Counted from the first letter of the stretch, positions 43,795-52,663 are shown. The stretch: 64,000 nt of DNA from Clostridiaceae bacterium (GCA_016287385.1 JAEEWM010000004.1:62001-126000); one strand, 5' to 3'. Notes: a model not told the origin generated them from the sequence alone. Made by a program: numbers and translations.

Positions 43795-44199
43795 ATGTCA
43801 AAAAGCAGATTTAAGGAGCGCTCACCCAAACCGGTCACATATCTGATCGGCGCGGCTGTCGGCGTTTTTATTACACTGATTCTGATGCTTGCAAGCGCCG
43901 CAATAGTATTGCTGTTTAATCTTGACAGAGATTACTGCGCTCCGCTCGGTACCGTAAGCCTTGCGCTCGGCAGCTTTGCCGCCGCGTATTACGTTTCAAA
44001 AAAGAGTGAGAGCAGGGGATATATAATAGGCGCATTAACAGGCCTTGTATCCTTTGCCACCGTCACTGTAATTTCCCTGATAGTGAACAAAAGCGGCTTA
44101 ACGCTGAACACTTTGTTTCATTTTATCATAATTGTGCTTGCCTCGGCAATAGGCGGTATACTCGGCGTAAACCGCGGAAAAAACAAAAAATACATATAA
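43795..44199 (+). CDS. TIGR04086-family small membrane protein
   Basis: A 134-residue protein with four membrane segments and a basic N-terminus (SKSRFKERSPKP). The pattern and its place directly after yajC fit the TIGR04086 family of Firmicutes membrane proteins, whose function is unknown. ATG 43795 is chosen over 43774 because GGAGGGA precedes it. Translation may be limited by the hairpin that overlaps this site. Confidence 0.72.
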   Translation: MSKSRFKERSPKPVTYLIGAAVGVFITLILMLASAAIVLLFNLDRDYCAPLGTVSLALGSFAAAYYVSKKSESRGYIIGALTGLVSFATVTVISLIVNKSGLTLNTLFHFIIIVLASAIGGILGVNRGKNKKYI

Positions 44200-44203
44200 A
44201 AGC

Positions 44204-44234
44204 GCGGTGTAACCGGTTTTATCGGTTACACCGC
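44204..44234. terminator. Terminator between convergent genes
   Basis: GCGGTGTAACCG and CGGTTACACCGC, perfect 12-base arms. On the minus strand the stem is followed by GCTTTTATATG, so it mainly ends the LytTR/LiaF-like transcript. Confidence 0.8.
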
Positions 44235-44239
44235 TCGCC

Positions 44240-44926
44240 TTAATCGTATACTATAGTAACGCTACCCATATTGTCGTGTACATCTACTGTGATTTGTTTT
44301 GTGAAAACCTCGCTTTTTTGCTCGGGAGCATATATATGTCCCATATTATCATGGCTCTGCAAGGTGACGTTCCACGACTCGGGCAAGTGCAGTTTAACTT
44401 TTCCCATATTGTCAAATACCGATATCTGTCCGCCGCCGGGGTAAGCGTCGCGGTTTGTTATATAAGCGTTTACACTGCCCATATTGTCGTGAATATTTGC
44501 GTTTGATAAGTCGGTGGCATCAAAGTAGAGCGTGGAACTGCCGAAGCGTGAATGATGCGGATTGCCTTCTGTATACTTTTTAGGAAGCAGTATCCCGAGA
44601 CCAATAGTGGCAAGCAAGGCGGCAACAAGCACTACCCAGTTGTTTATCAGGTCGTTATCATCACGACCGAGTGCGTGCGCTAACGGTGCCTCAAAAATCA
44701 GGAATTCAAAAGCCAACGGAAATACGATTTGCGAATACTCGTTATCAACAAGTCTGTCAATAAGCCATGCAAGGCAAATAAGACCGAGAATTATTCTCCA
44801 AACAGAAAACTCATATCCAAAATCTATTCCGATGCCCTGCATAATAAGCAGTACGGCGGCAAGCAGAAGTATTACGCCCCAGAATACGCCGTCACGCGTC
44901 TTTCTTATCCATTTCTTTTCACTCAT
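44240..44926 (-). CDS. LiaF-like envelope-stress membrane protein
   Basis: A 228-residue protein: four membrane segments in the first half (about residues 12-115), then a beta-rich cytoplasmic domain with four repeats of the motif HDNMGSV or DNMGKV, as in LiaF and other toastrack-fold proteins. LiaF-like proteins hold envelope-stress regulators in check. It overlaps the LytTR gene by 4 bases (ATGA), so the LytTR protein is a likely partner in place of a LiaSR pair. Confidence 0.8.
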   Translation of the reverse strand: MSEKKWIRKTRDGVFWGVILLLAAVLLIMQGIGIDFGYEFSVWRIILGLICLAWLIDRLVDNEYSQIVFPLAFEFLIFEAPLAHALGRDDNDLINNWVVLVAALLATIGLGILLPKKYTEGNPHHSRFGSSTLYFDATDLSNANIHDNMGSVNAYITNRDAYPGGGQISVFDNMGKVKLHLPESWNVTLQSHDNMGHIYAPEQKSEVFTKQITVDVHDNMGSVTIVYD

Positions 44927-45381
44927 TTGTTTAACCTCGTTTCTTCTATGATTTTTCGCACGGTTTTATAGTATTTGCGCGAAATAAATACTGTTTTTTC
45001 GGTATCGTCAAACGTTGCCTCCGCAAGACCCGTCGGGAACCGCGTCATAGAGCGGATTTTTGATGTGTTTACAATGAGGCTTTTTGAAGCGCGTATAAAG
45101 GTGGTTGGCAAAATGCTTTCAAGCTCGTTTAAGCGCAGTTGGCAAAGGTAGCATTTGTTACAGTCATGTCCGAAAACTTTTTCGTTTTCAACTTCAAAGA
45201 AGAGTAGAGCCGAATAGGGAATATAAACTTCCTGCTCATCATAGCGTAGCGCTATTTCTTTTGATTTTGAAAGCGCGGTTTTAATGGCCTGCTGTACTTT
45301 TGAAACGCGCTCGCTTAGCTCCGGCGCACGAATGATAACTTCTTCTGAAAAATCGGGACTGATTTCAATTTTTAACTTCAT
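44923..45381 (-). CDS. LytTR-domain DNA-binding protein
   Basis: A 152-residue protein with an N-terminal region of about 45 residues and a LytTR domain (about 50-150: SALLFFEVENEKVFGH, then TTFIRASKSLIVNTSKI). There is no receiver domain. The LytTR segment carries three cysteines (CNKCYLC), unusual for the family. Start ATG 45381 has GGGGTG five bases upstream; GTG 45387 is in the ribosome-binding site itself. Such standalone LytTR proteins paired with a membrane protein form autoregulated inhibitor pairs in Firmicutes. Confidence 0.82.
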   Translation of the reverse strand: MKLKIEISPDFSEEVIIRAPELSERVSKVQQAIKTALSKSKEIALRYDEQEVYIPYSALLFFEVENEKVFGHDCNKCYLCQLRLNELESILPTTFIRASKSLIVNTSKIRSMTRFPTGLAEATFDDTEKTVFISRKYYKTVRKIIEETRLNK

Positions 45382-45425
45382 TGTCACACCCCACTTTACA
45401 GATCGTTTTTACACGTCAAATATAC

Positions 45426-45455
45426 ATTATATCCCGCGTTTTGTAAAGTCTTTAC
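45426..45455 (-). promoter_or_regulatory. Promoter region and inverted repeat of the LytTR operon
   Basis: On the minus strand TATAAT (45431-45426) is a good -10; the -35 region coincides with the palindrome GTAAAG-T-CTTTAC (45443-45455), a candidate operator. The region 45388-45540 holds no gene. Confidence 0.5.
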
Positions 45456-45503
45456 GGGTAACAGGTAGTATTTTGCGGCTATGTGGTATGATTCTTATGA
45501 TAA

Positions 45504-45536
45504 AAGGCACCGTCGCGTTCAAAGCTACGGTGCCTT
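45504..45536 (-). terminator. Terminator of the DUF4364 gene
   Basis: AAGGCACCGT and ACGGTGCCTT, perfect 10-base arms; on the minus strand CCTTTTATC follows. It begins about 5 bases after the stop of the DUF4364 gene. Confidence 0.78.
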
Positions 45537-45540
45537 AATA

Positions 45541-46092
45541 CTATTTAGACAACTTTTCAATTATATCCGAAAATATTTCGGACGGGTTTTCAAGAAACTT
45601 TTCTCTGATATACGTACCGCTCTTTTCATCGGGAATCAGCATTTTCACTTCAATAAGCGTTACTTTTCCGTCAACGGCGCTGCAGGTGATATACGAATGC
45701 CCGTTCTCGTTTGAAATGCAAAAACGCGTGCCTTTTGCGTTTTTGATTTTTGCAAGCATTTTAAGCGTTGCGATATAGGCGCGCTTGCGTACCGTAAGCG
45801 ACAGGGTTGAATCAAGCTCGTCCGCGACCTGTGAGCCGGATTTGGTTATTTCATAATACGCCTCATCATCACTCGCGGGGGCGATGTGACCGCTTTCGGC
45901 AAGAGAGGCCATAGCGTCGCTCACCTCAAAACCGTTTGCGATACCCTCAAAATGAAGAATATTGGAAAGCATCGCCGCCGGGACCGGTTCTTTTACGGCG
46001 TTAAGTATGTAGCATATTAGTATTTTAATTTCCGCGGTGTTAAACAAACCGCCGTTTTTAACGCCGGCGCCGATAGCATCGTTTTCCAACAT
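45541..46092 (-). CDS. DUF4364 protein, winged-helix type
   Basis: A 183-residue DUF4364 protein. The N-terminal half looks like a winged helix (LFNTAEIKILICYILNAVKEP, then AMASLAESGHIAPA and YYEITKSGSQVADEL), the rest is beta-rich. DUF4364 members are common in Clostridia and are thought to be transcription factors, but targets are unknown. Single gene with GGAGGCGAG before ATG and a promoter upstream. Confidence 0.8.
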   Translation of the reverse strand: MLENDAIGAGVKNGGLFNTAEIKILICYILNAVKEPVPAAMLSNILHFEGIANGFEVSDAMASLAESGHIAPASDDEAYYEITKSGSQVADELDSTLSLTVRKRAYIATLKMLAKIKNAKGTRFCISNENGHSYITCSAVDGKVTLIEVKMLIPDEKSGTYIREKFLENPSEIFSDIIEKLSK

Positions 46093-46120
46093 CTCGCCTC
46101 CAATAAGTGTGGTAACATCT

Positions 46121-46148
46121 ATTATAATACAAAAGCCGAATTTTGCAA
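46121..46148 (-). promoter_or_regulatory. Promoter of the DUF4364 gene
   Basis: On the minus strand TTGCAA (46148-46143), 16 bases, TATAAT (46126-46121). Confidence 0.65.
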
Positions 46149-46155
46149 GAGTTTT

Positions 46156-46446
46156 TTAACCGTCATAGTCCTCAATGATTATTCGCGCTTCTTCTTCGTT
46201 TTTGACTTCGATTCCGTCTGCGAATCTTTTTCTGTCGGAATTAGGCAAAGAAGTGAGTACAATTCCGTCGTATACAGTCTGCATTTCACCGTTTTTATAA
46301 AGCGCGACAGTGCCTTTGTACTCTTTAAGCATATACCGCGTCTCGGTCGGATTCGGTTTTCTGTACGCGATAAGCAGAAGCGCACTCGTAAGCACAAGGG
46401 TAAAAACAATAACGGAAACCGCGACTTTCTTATATGAAAAAAGCAT
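46156..46446 (-). CDS. Small single-pass membrane protein, BofC-like pattern
   Basis: A 96-residue protein with one N-terminal membrane segment (about 8-27) and an extracytoplasmic domain containing YKGTVALYKNGEMQTVYDG and LPNSDRKRFADGIEVKNEEE. This pattern is common in short clostridial proteins and recalls the C-terminal domain of BofC-like proteins, but I cannot assign the family firmly. Minus strand, upstream of the DUF4364 gene by 63 bases. Confidence 0.6.
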   Translation of the reverse strand: MLFSYKKVAVSVIVFTLVLTSALLLIAYRKPNPTETRYMLKEYKGTVALYKNGEMQTVYDGIVLTSLPNSDRKRFADGIEVKNEEEARIIIEDYDG

Positions 46447-46571
46447 AATATCACCCGTGTCTATTTTTGCCGCTGCGCCTCGAAATATGCATTTAATGGT
46501 TAAAAAATTGTAACTATAAATATTTTAATACGTGATGTATAATACTGTGTTAGTAAGCGAGGTGTTTGTCT

Positions 46572-48851
46572 GTGTCGGGAAAAAGCGAAGATATTTTCAG
46601 TTTCAGCGAAGGTAATACCGAGAAAGACGATTCTCTGGACCTTAACAGCTTTTCAAGCATTGCTACCGACAGCGCGCGAAAGAAACGCGCGCGAAAGAAA
46701 ACCGGAAAGCAACGCGTAATCAAGATAATACTTACGCTGTTTCTTGTTGGCGTAATTACGCTCAGCCTTGTTATAGGCGCTTTCTTATTATATGCGTTTA
46801 CTATGGTCGACGGCACTATGGACGTGGACCTTGACAACCTTGCTCTTAATTTTACCACAACGATTTATACGCAGAATGAAAGCGGAGAATGGGTGGAGTA
46901 TCAGCGCCTGCACGGTATGTACAACCGCATTTGGGTCGCTTATGACCGTAAAGATGCTTTAAGCGGTGATGAATCATATGAGGGAATACCCGAAAATCTC
47001 GTCAACGCCTTCGTTGCTATTGAGGACAGGCGGTTCAGGGAGCATGACGGTGTCGATTGGAAGCGTACCGCCGCCGCATTCTTAAATCTGCTTAAAGGTT
47101 CAAAAAGCTACGGCGGCTCTACAATAACCCAGCAGCTTGTTAAAAACCTTACCAGTGACGACAGTAAAGAGGTCAGCCGTAAGGTCAGGGAAATAATGCG
47201 TTCAAGGTATCTTGAAGGTCATTACGCCAAGGATACGATAATCGAATGCTATCTTAACACTATCGCGCTCGGACACGGCGTTTACGGCGTTGAGGTCGCC
47301 GCGAACTACTACTTCAATAAAAGTGTAAATGACCTCACTCTCGCGGAATGCGCCACTCTGGCGGCAATAACCAAGAGTCCCTCTAACTATGCGCCGGATA
47401 AGGACCCGGAAACAACGAATTCGCAGAACAATAAGAAACGCAGAATCACCGTGCTTAACGAAATGCTGGAACAGAAATATATAACCGACGAGCAGTACGA
47501 AGCAGCGAAAGCGGAGGAAGTAAAAATCGTCGCAACTAAGGACGCGATGAACGAGACCGAAATCAACAACTATTACGTAGACGCTCTTATAGTTCAGGTT
47601 ACAAAGGATATAGCGGCAAAATACGGTTACGATGAAAAACACGCGGCGGAGATGTTCTACAAAGGCGGTTACAAAATATACGCGACCGTTGACCCGAAAA
47701 TACAGTCTACCGTCGATGAAGTGTTTGCCAATTCGGAAAAATACGGCATTAAGAGCGCTGACGGTTCACAACTTCAGGGCGCGATTACGGTAATGGATTA
47801 CGCGGGTCACGTTAAGGGGCTTTCGGGCGGCATAGGGCAGAAGACGGTCAATCTCGGAATTTCCGGCTTTAACCGTGCAACTGACGCGGTGCGCCAGCCC
47901 GGTTCCACAATGAAACCGATCTCAACCTATGCGCCTGCCATTGAAAACGGTTTAATCAATTACTCGACTGTAGTTTATGATAATCCTGACGTTTACAAGG
48001 TTGCCGGTAAAAACTGGACGCCGAAAAACTATGACGGCGCCTATCGCGGCAAGACTATGGTGCCCAAAGCACTTGAAATATCATTGAATACGATACCGGT
48101 ACAGTTGGTAGACAAACTTACACCTCAGGTATGCTTTGATTTTCTTACCCAGAAGCTCGGTATAACTACCCTTAACGAGGAAGATAAGAATCTTGCGCCG
48201 CTTGGCATGGGCGGTACGAACGGCGGCATTACCACTATTGAATCCGCCGCGGCTTACGCCGCTTTCGGTAACGGCGGCAAATATTATAAGCCTACGCTGT
48301 ATTATAAAGTCTGCGACCAGCACGATAACATTGTGTTAAACGGTGAACCGAAGCCGAGCGTCGCCATCGGCGCCGATACCGCTACGGTTATGAATCAACT
48401 GCTTCAAAATGTTGTGTACGGCGATAACGGTACCGGCAGAATCGCCGCCGGTTACATTCCGAATATGAAGATTTATGCCAAAACCGGTACTACAAACGAA
48501 GTCAATGACTTATGGTTTGTCGGCGGCTCACCTTACTATGTCGCTTCCTGCTGGTGCGGGTATGATAAGATGCAGCGAATCGGTAATTCAAGCATTGCAA
48601 AGACCATGTGGGGCGCCGTTATGTCAAAGGTGCATACCGGACTTACGCCAAAGGAATTCCCCGTGAGCGATTACGCAGTGAAGAGGTATTACTGCACGGC
48701 GTCCGGAGGTCTTGCCACCGAAGGTTGCCCCGCAAAAGCGGTGGGGTGGTATAAGAAGAACAATGTCCCCGGCGTTTGCAGGGAGCATACCGGCGCCGTT
48801 CTCGATTCACCCGACGCCGAGAAGAAAGATACAGCCGAAAAGCAGAACTGA
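46572..48851 (+). CDS. Class A penicillin-binding protein (PBP1A type)
   Basis: A 759-residue bifunctional peptidoglycan synthase. A basic cytoplasmic tail and one membrane segment (about 55-78) are followed by the GT51 transglycosylase (AIEDRRFREHDGVDWKR, GGSTITQQLVKN) and the transpeptidase with active Ser in PGSTMKPIS, SLNT and KTGTT. The C-terminus has four cysteines. It polymerises and cross-links the wall. GTG 46572 is best placed after GAGGTG; TTG 46566 is too close. Confidence 0.93.
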   Translation: MSGKSEDIFSFSEGNTEKDDSLDLNSFSSIATDSARKKRARKKTGKQRVIKIILTLFLVGVITLSLVIGAFLLYAFTMVDGTMDVDLDNLALNFTTTIYTQNESGEWVEYQRLHGMYNRIWVAYDRKDALSGDESYEGIPENLVNAFVAIEDRRFREHDGVDWKRTAAAFLNLLKGSKSYGGSTITQQLVKNLTSDDSKEVSRKVREIMRSRYLEGHYAKDTIIECYLNTIALGHGVYGVEVAANYYFNKSVNDLTLAECATLAAITKSPSNYAPDKDPETTNSQNNKKRRITVLNEMLEQKYITDEQYEAAKAEEVKIVATKDAMNETEINNYYVDALIVQVTKDIAAKYGYDEKHAAEMFYKGGYKIYATVDPKIQSTVDEVFANSEKYGIKSADGSQLQGAITVMDYAGHVKGLSGGIGQKTVNLGISGFNRATDAVRQPGSTMKPISTYAPAIENGLINYSTVVYDNPDVYKVAGKNWTPKNYDGAYRGKTMVPKALEISLNTIPVQLVDKLTPQVCFDFLTQKLGITTLNEEDKNLAPLGMGGTNGGITTIESAAAYAAFGNGGKYYKPTLYYKVCDQHDNIVLNGEPKPSVAIGADTATVMNQLLQNVVYGDNGTGRIAAGYIPNMKIYAKTGTTNEVNDLWFVGGSPYYVASCWCGYDKMQRIGNSSIAKTMWGAVMSKVHTGLTPKEFPVSDYAVKRYYCTASGGLATEGCPAKAVGWYKKNNVPGVCREHTGAVLDSPDAEKKDTAEKQN

Positions 48852-48856
48852 TACAA

Positions 48857-48880
48857 TACCCGCCGTCAATACGGCGGGTA
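48857..48880 (+). terminator. Hairpin after the PBP gene
   Basis: ACCCGCCGT and ACGGCGGGT with a 4-base loop CAAT. The T-run is weak (AAGCTTTA), so termination is likely but not certain. Confidence 0.65.
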
Positions 48881-48905
48881 AGCTTTAATATTATTCATTT
48901 AATAC

Positions 48906-48934
48906 TTGACTATACGCAAAAACTGTGATATTAT
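48906..48934 (+). promoter_or_regulatory. Promoter of tRNA-Gly
   Basis: TTGACT (48906-48911), 17 bases, TATTAT (48929-48934). The start lies about 7 bases before the tRNA. Confidence 0.75.
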
Positions 48935-48947
48935 ATCACTTGCGCCT

Positions 48948-49022
48948 GCGGGTGTAGTTCAATGGCTAGAATCCCAGCCTTCCAAGCTGGTCGTGTGGGT
49001 TCGATTCCCATCACCCGCTCCA
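48948..49022 (+). tRNA. tRNA-Gly (anticodon TCC)
   Basis: The acceptor arm GCGGGTG pairs with CACCCGC; discriminator T, then CCA encoded (49020-49022). The D-arm has AGTTCAATGGCTAGA, the anticodon stem CCAGC/GCTGG holds the loop CTTCCAA, and the T-arm has GGGTTCGATTCCC. The mature tRNA is 48948-49019 plus CCA. Confidence 0.96.
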
Positions 49023-49023
49023 T

Positions 49024-49058
49024 AAAGAGAAAGTCCGTATTTTGGACTTTCTCTTTGT
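49024..49058 (+). terminator. Terminator of tRNA-Gly
   Basis: AGAGAAAGTCC and GGACTTTCTCT, perfect 11-base arms, followed by TTGTTT. Confidence 0.85.
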
Positions 49059-49161
49059 TTGTGCGGGTTTGCGGCAGTCTTTGTGCTAAGAAAAGTATAT
49101 CGGATATTCATATGGGAAGGCGCCGGTTTCAATCCTGATTTTATTCCGATAAAATATTCTG

Positions 49162-49190
49162 TTGACAAACGGATATAACTGTGCTATATT
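49162..49190 (+). promoter_or_regulatory. Promoter of the ABC transporter operon
   Basis: TTGACA (49162-49167), 17 bases, TATATT (49185-49190). The region 49059-49333 holds this promoter and the inverted repeats next to it, and no gene. Confidence 0.8.
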
Positions 49191-49276
49191 GGTTATCGGT
49201 GGCTAACTCATTTGGTTTTTTATATGAATAGGGCTTAGCTCTTATTTTTTTGAAAGACAGTTAGCCGCGGCTAACC
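49191..49276 (+). promoter_or_regulatory. Paired inverted repeats in the ABC transporter leader
   Basis: The 18-mer GGTTATCGGTGGCTAACT (49191-49208) starts directly after the -10 and is nearly the reverse complement of AGTTAGCCGCGGCTAACC (49259-49276). The second arm contains a perfect 16-base palindrome GTTAGCCGCGGCTAAC. It could be a repressor operator pair spanning the start site, or one long RNA stem of 18 bp with two mismatches. Confidence 0.65.
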
Positions 49277-49333
49277 GACAATACATCCGGTGCCGTCAGC
49301 AGGCGGACCGGTAATACAACGGAGGTATTTATT

Positions 49334-50035
49334 ATGGCTATTGTGAAATTTGAAAACGTTTCAAGGATCTATACGAGCGGTGACCATGAATTACGCGCTC
49401 TTGATAACGTCAGTTTTTCTCTTGACGAGGGAAAATTTGTCGTTATACTCGGTCCGTCGGGAGCGGGGAAAAGCACACTGTTGAACCTGCTCGGCGGACT
49501 TGACAGCCCGAGCGAGGGGACTATTACCGTCTCCGGAACGGATATATCTAAACTGACCGATAACGAGCTTGCGGATTATCGCGCCTCCACGGTAGGATTT
49601 GTATTTCAGTTTTATAATCTTATACCTACATTGACGGTATATGAAAACGTCAGACTCGTCTCGGAAATATCCGGTAAAGCGCTTGACGCAAAGAAAATGA
49701 TAGACAGGGTAGGACTGCTTGATCATCTGAACAACTTCCCTTCTGAGCTTTCCGGCGGCGAGCAGCAGCGTATCTCCATTGCCCGCGCTCTTTGCAAAAA
49801 TCCGCAAATCCTGCTTTGTGACGAACCGACAGGCGCGCTTGATTCGGGGACCGGCGTAATGGTGCTTAAACTGTTGTTTGATATGGCGCGAAACTACGGT
49901 AAAACCGTTGTTATAGTGACCCATAACCAGAATATTGCAAAAATGGCGGATGTTGTTATACGCGTAAAGAACGGAAAGATTCGCTCTGTCGAAGAGCAGG
50001 AAAACCCGCTTTCCGCTGATGAGGTGGAATGGTAA
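49334..50035 (+). CDS. ABC transporter ATP-binding protein (MacB/LolD-like)
   Basis: A 233-residue ATPase with Walker [11 protein letters not shown]-loop VFQFYNLIP, signature [14 protein letters not shown] and Walker [13 protein letters not shown]. Its closest type is the MacB/LolD/FtsE group that pairs with FtsX-fold permeases; the downstream gene is exactly that. GGAGGTATTTATT before ATG. Its TAA overlaps the permease ATG by one base. Confidence 0.93.
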   Translation: MAIVKFENVSRIYTSGDHELRALDNVSFSLDEGKFVVILGPSGAGKSTLLNLLGGLDSPSEGTITVSGTDISKLTDNELADYRASTVGFVFQFYNLIPTLTVYENVRLVSEISGKALDAKKMIDRVGLLDHLNNFPSELSGGEQQRISIARALCKNPQILLCDEPTGALDSGTGVMVLKLLFDMARNYGKTVVIVTHNQNIAKMADVVIRVKNGKIRSVEEQENPLSADEVEW

Positions 50036-52422
50036 TGCTTATAAGAAAACTGCTCCGGACTGCGTGGAGCTATAAATCGCAGTTTATTTCCATGATTATA
50101 ATGATGACGCTGGGAATCGGCATTTTTCTCGGCTTTAATATGGAATGGAAAACTATCGAATACGACACCTCGCGTTTCTTTGACAGTACAAAATACGCGG
50201 ATTACCGTTTGTATTCGGAAACAGGTTTTACTGAAGAAGACATATCAAAAATTTCTTTAATACCCGGCGTGGACGCGGCGACAAGATACCTTACGGTAAA
50301 TCTTGAAGTGAAAGGCGAAAAAAAGAAATCGCTTGCTCTTGACGTTTCGGAAAATTATACCGTGTCGACATTTACGCTTATAAGCGGTGAGAAATACAAC
50401 GAAAAAGGCGACGGTTTCTGGCTCTCCGATAAGTTTGCGAAGCTTAACGGGATAAAAACAGGAGATAATTTAACTCTCGAATTTCAGGGTATGGAGATAA
50501 CCGGCAAAGTAGCAGGACTTATTAAATCGGGCGAGCATATGATTTGCCTTGCCGACAGTAACCAGGTAATGCCCGATTACAATACATTCGGTTTTGCTTA
50601 TATTTCACCGGCAAAACTGGAAGCCGTGATGCGCGAAAGGGTAATTAAGAGTATAGCCGAGGATTTACAAAAAAACGGCGTGAGACCGCAGGAAGCCGAA
50701 GCTCAGGCAAAAGCCGCGTTAACCGACGAAATGCTGCGTGAAGCGACCGATAAAGTTTTTTCGCAGATAAATTTACGCTCAAAGCTAAATAAATCGCAGC
50801 TTGAATCCGCCGTAAAAGAAAAACTCGGCAGAACGCTTATGATCGTATCAAAGGACGATCACGTTGTCTATAAAGAAGCGATGGGTGAGGCAAAAGAAGG
50901 AAAAGCAATGGGTTCAATTCTACCCGTACTGTTTCTTGCTATTGCAATACTGACGATGGTAACCACCATGCATCGCATTGCAACAAATGAAAAGACGCAG
51001 ATAGGCATTCTTAAAGCGCTCGGTTTCAAAAACAGGACTATACTCATTCATTATTCGCTTTACGGTCTCTTTATCGGCGTAGTCGGTTGTGTATTCGGAG
51101 CGATACTCGGATATATTGTGTGCAAGGCGGTGATGAGCGAAAACGGGATGATGGGAACATATTTCGATATGCCCGACTGGACTGCGGCAACACCCGCTTT
51201 CTGCTATCCGGTCATAGTAGGTACGGTCATATTACTCGCGCTTATCAGCTTTCTTTCGGTGCGTGCACAGCTTAAAGGCACGGCGGCGGACGCACTTCGC
51301 CCGTATACTCCGAAAAAGATGAAAAAGTCCGTTATTGAAAGACTGCCGTTCTTTAATAAAATGAATTTTGCGGTTAAATGGAATATACGCGACCTGATGC
51401 GGCACAAAAACCGCTTTGCGATGACGCTGGTCGGGATTGTCGGATGTATGATACTGCTTGTCGGCGGACTCGGTATGCGCGATACAATGTCCGGCTTTCT
51501 TGATTTGCTTGACAACGGAATTTCACATTATACCACTAAGGTAAATCTTGCAGAGAACACCGACTACCGAAGCGCACAGCAGTTGATAAAAGACCTTGAC
51601 GGCGACTGGGAAAGCTATTCGGGTATCAGTATTGACGGTAACACAGCGACTCTTGATATAGTACATAACAGCAAAGGCTATTTCAGCGTTATCGATAAAG
51701 ACAACAAGCCGATAGATTTGAGCGACGACGGCGTATATCTGTGCCTGCGGCTTGCCAATAAGGCAAAAATCGGTGAAATGATTGAATTTTCGCCTTACAA
51801 CACTGATGATACGTATCGTGTAAAGGTAGCGGGGTATAACCGCTCGATTATGACCGAGAGCATTACAATGACCGATAAGCTCGCGGATAAACTCGGAATA
51901 AAATACAGCGTATCCGCGGTTTATACCGACAAATCCTCCGGCGAGATTCCGATGTCAGAACTGATTTCCGGCAAACAGGATAAGCGGCAGCTAATTGACA
52001 GTTTTTCAAGCTTTATTCAAATTATGGACGGAATGGTTATAATCCTTGTGATCGCGGCGGTTATACTCGGAATAGTGGTGCTCTACAACCTCGGAATTAT
52101 GAGTTACGTTGAGCGTTCAAGAGAACTTGCAACATTAAAAGTGCTCGGCTTCAGAAACAGAAAAATAGGACGGCTTTTGATCATGCAAAATATGTGGCTT
52201 ACGGTTATCGGTGTGCTGTTAGGTCTGCCGGCGGGTTATGCCGCTCTGCAGTGGATGCTTTCGGCGCTTGCCTCCGAATATGAATTGAAACTTATGCTCG
52301 GACCGGTTACATATGCTGTTTCCATACTGCTTACGTTCGGCGTTTCACTTCTCGTCGGTTGGATGGTTTCACGCAAAAACCGTAAAATCGATATGGTTGA
52401 GGCGCTGAAAAACGCCGAATGA
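50035..52422 (+). CDS. ABC transporter permease with two FtsX domains
   Basis: A 795-residue permease: one N-terminal membrane segment, a large extracytoplasmic domain with a helical hairpin (about 200-270, KNGVRPQEAEAQAKAAL), three membrane segments with the first FtsX domain (about 295-420), then a second N-terminal segment and extracytoplasmic domain, and a final FtsX domain (about 660-785, VERSRELATLKVLGF). The layout is that of exporters for lipids, peptides or antimicrobial resistance in Firmicutes. ATG 50035 is chosen because GAGGTGG is seven bases upstream. No two-component system is next to it. Confidence 0.88.
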   Translation: MLIRKLLRTAWSYKSQFISMIIMMTLGIGIFLGFNMEWKTIEYDTSRFFDSTKYADYRLYSETGFTEEDISKISLIPGVDAATRYLTVNLEVKGEKKKSLALDVSENYTVSTFTLISGEKYNEKGDGFWLSDKFAKLNGIKTGDNLTLEFQGMEITGKVAGLIKSGEHMICLADSNQVMPDYNTFGFAYISPAKLEAVMRERVIKSIAEDLQKNGVRPQEAEAQAKAALTDEMLREATDKVFSQINLRSKLNKSQLESAVKEKLGRTLMIVSKDDHVVYKEAMGEAKEGKAMGSILPVLFLAIAILTMVTTMHRIATNEKTQIGILKALGFKNRTILIHYSLYGLFIGVVGCVFGAILGYIVCKAVMSENGMMGTYFDMPDWTAATPAFCYPVIVGTVILLALISFLSVRAQLKGTAADALRPYTPKKMKKSVIERLPFFNKMNFAVKWNIRDLMRHKNRFAMTLVGIVGCMILLVGGLGMRDTMSGFLDLLDNGISHYTTKVNLAENTDYRSAQQLIKDLDGDWESYSGISIDGNTATLDIVHNSKGYFSVIDKDNKPIDLSDDGVYLCLRLANKAKIGEMIEFSPYNTDDTYRVKVAGYNRSIMTESITMTDKLADKLGIKYSVSAVYTDKSSGEIPMSELISGKQDKRQLIDSFSSFIQIMDGMVIILVIAAVILGIVVLYNLGIMSYVERSRELATLKVLGFRNRKIGRLLIMQNMWLTVIGVLLGLPAGYAALQWMLSALASEYELKLMLGPVTYAVSILLTFGVSLLVGWMVSRKNRKIDMVEALKNAE

Positions 52423-52433
52423 TTTGAAGAGAT

Positions 52434-52477
52434 AAAACTACGGCGGAGGGAAATCCTCCGCCGTAGTTTTATTTTTT
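52434..52477. terminator. Bidirectional terminator after the permease gene
   Basis: AAAACTACGGCGGAGG and CCTCCGCCGTAGTTTT, perfect 16-base arms with a 5-base loop, followed by ATTTTTT. It overlaps the stop codon of the small Cys-rich gene on the minus strand. Confidence 0.92.
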
Positions 52478-52639
52478 GTTACAGTTTCCGCTCATAGGGC
52501 AGTTGTCGCAGCCGCACCCGCAGCCTGACCTGCCGTTTTTGCGATCACGTACGGTTTTAATTATAATTAGTAAAACAATCAGGGCAAATAATAAAACCGC
52601 CGCTACCGAGCTGAAATTTGCGTATAACCATTCGAGCAT
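52469..52639 (-). CDS. FeoB-associated Cys-rich membrane protein
   Basis: A 56-residue protein, too short for most gene finders. One membrane segment (about 10-27, SSVAAVLLFALIVLLII) is followed by a basic stretch and a Cys-rich tail with CGCGCDNCPMSGNC, the pattern of the FeoB-associated family. In many Firmicutes it sits beside feoB for ferrous iron uptake; no feo gene is in this window, so here it is an orphan. The stop is in the terminator T-run. Confidence 0.75.
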   Translation of the reverse strand: MLEWLYANFSSVAAVLLFALIVLLIIIKTVRDRKNGRSGCGCGCDNCPMSGNCNKK

Positions 52640-52663
52640 AGTTTAACCCCTGTCCGTCAGGCA

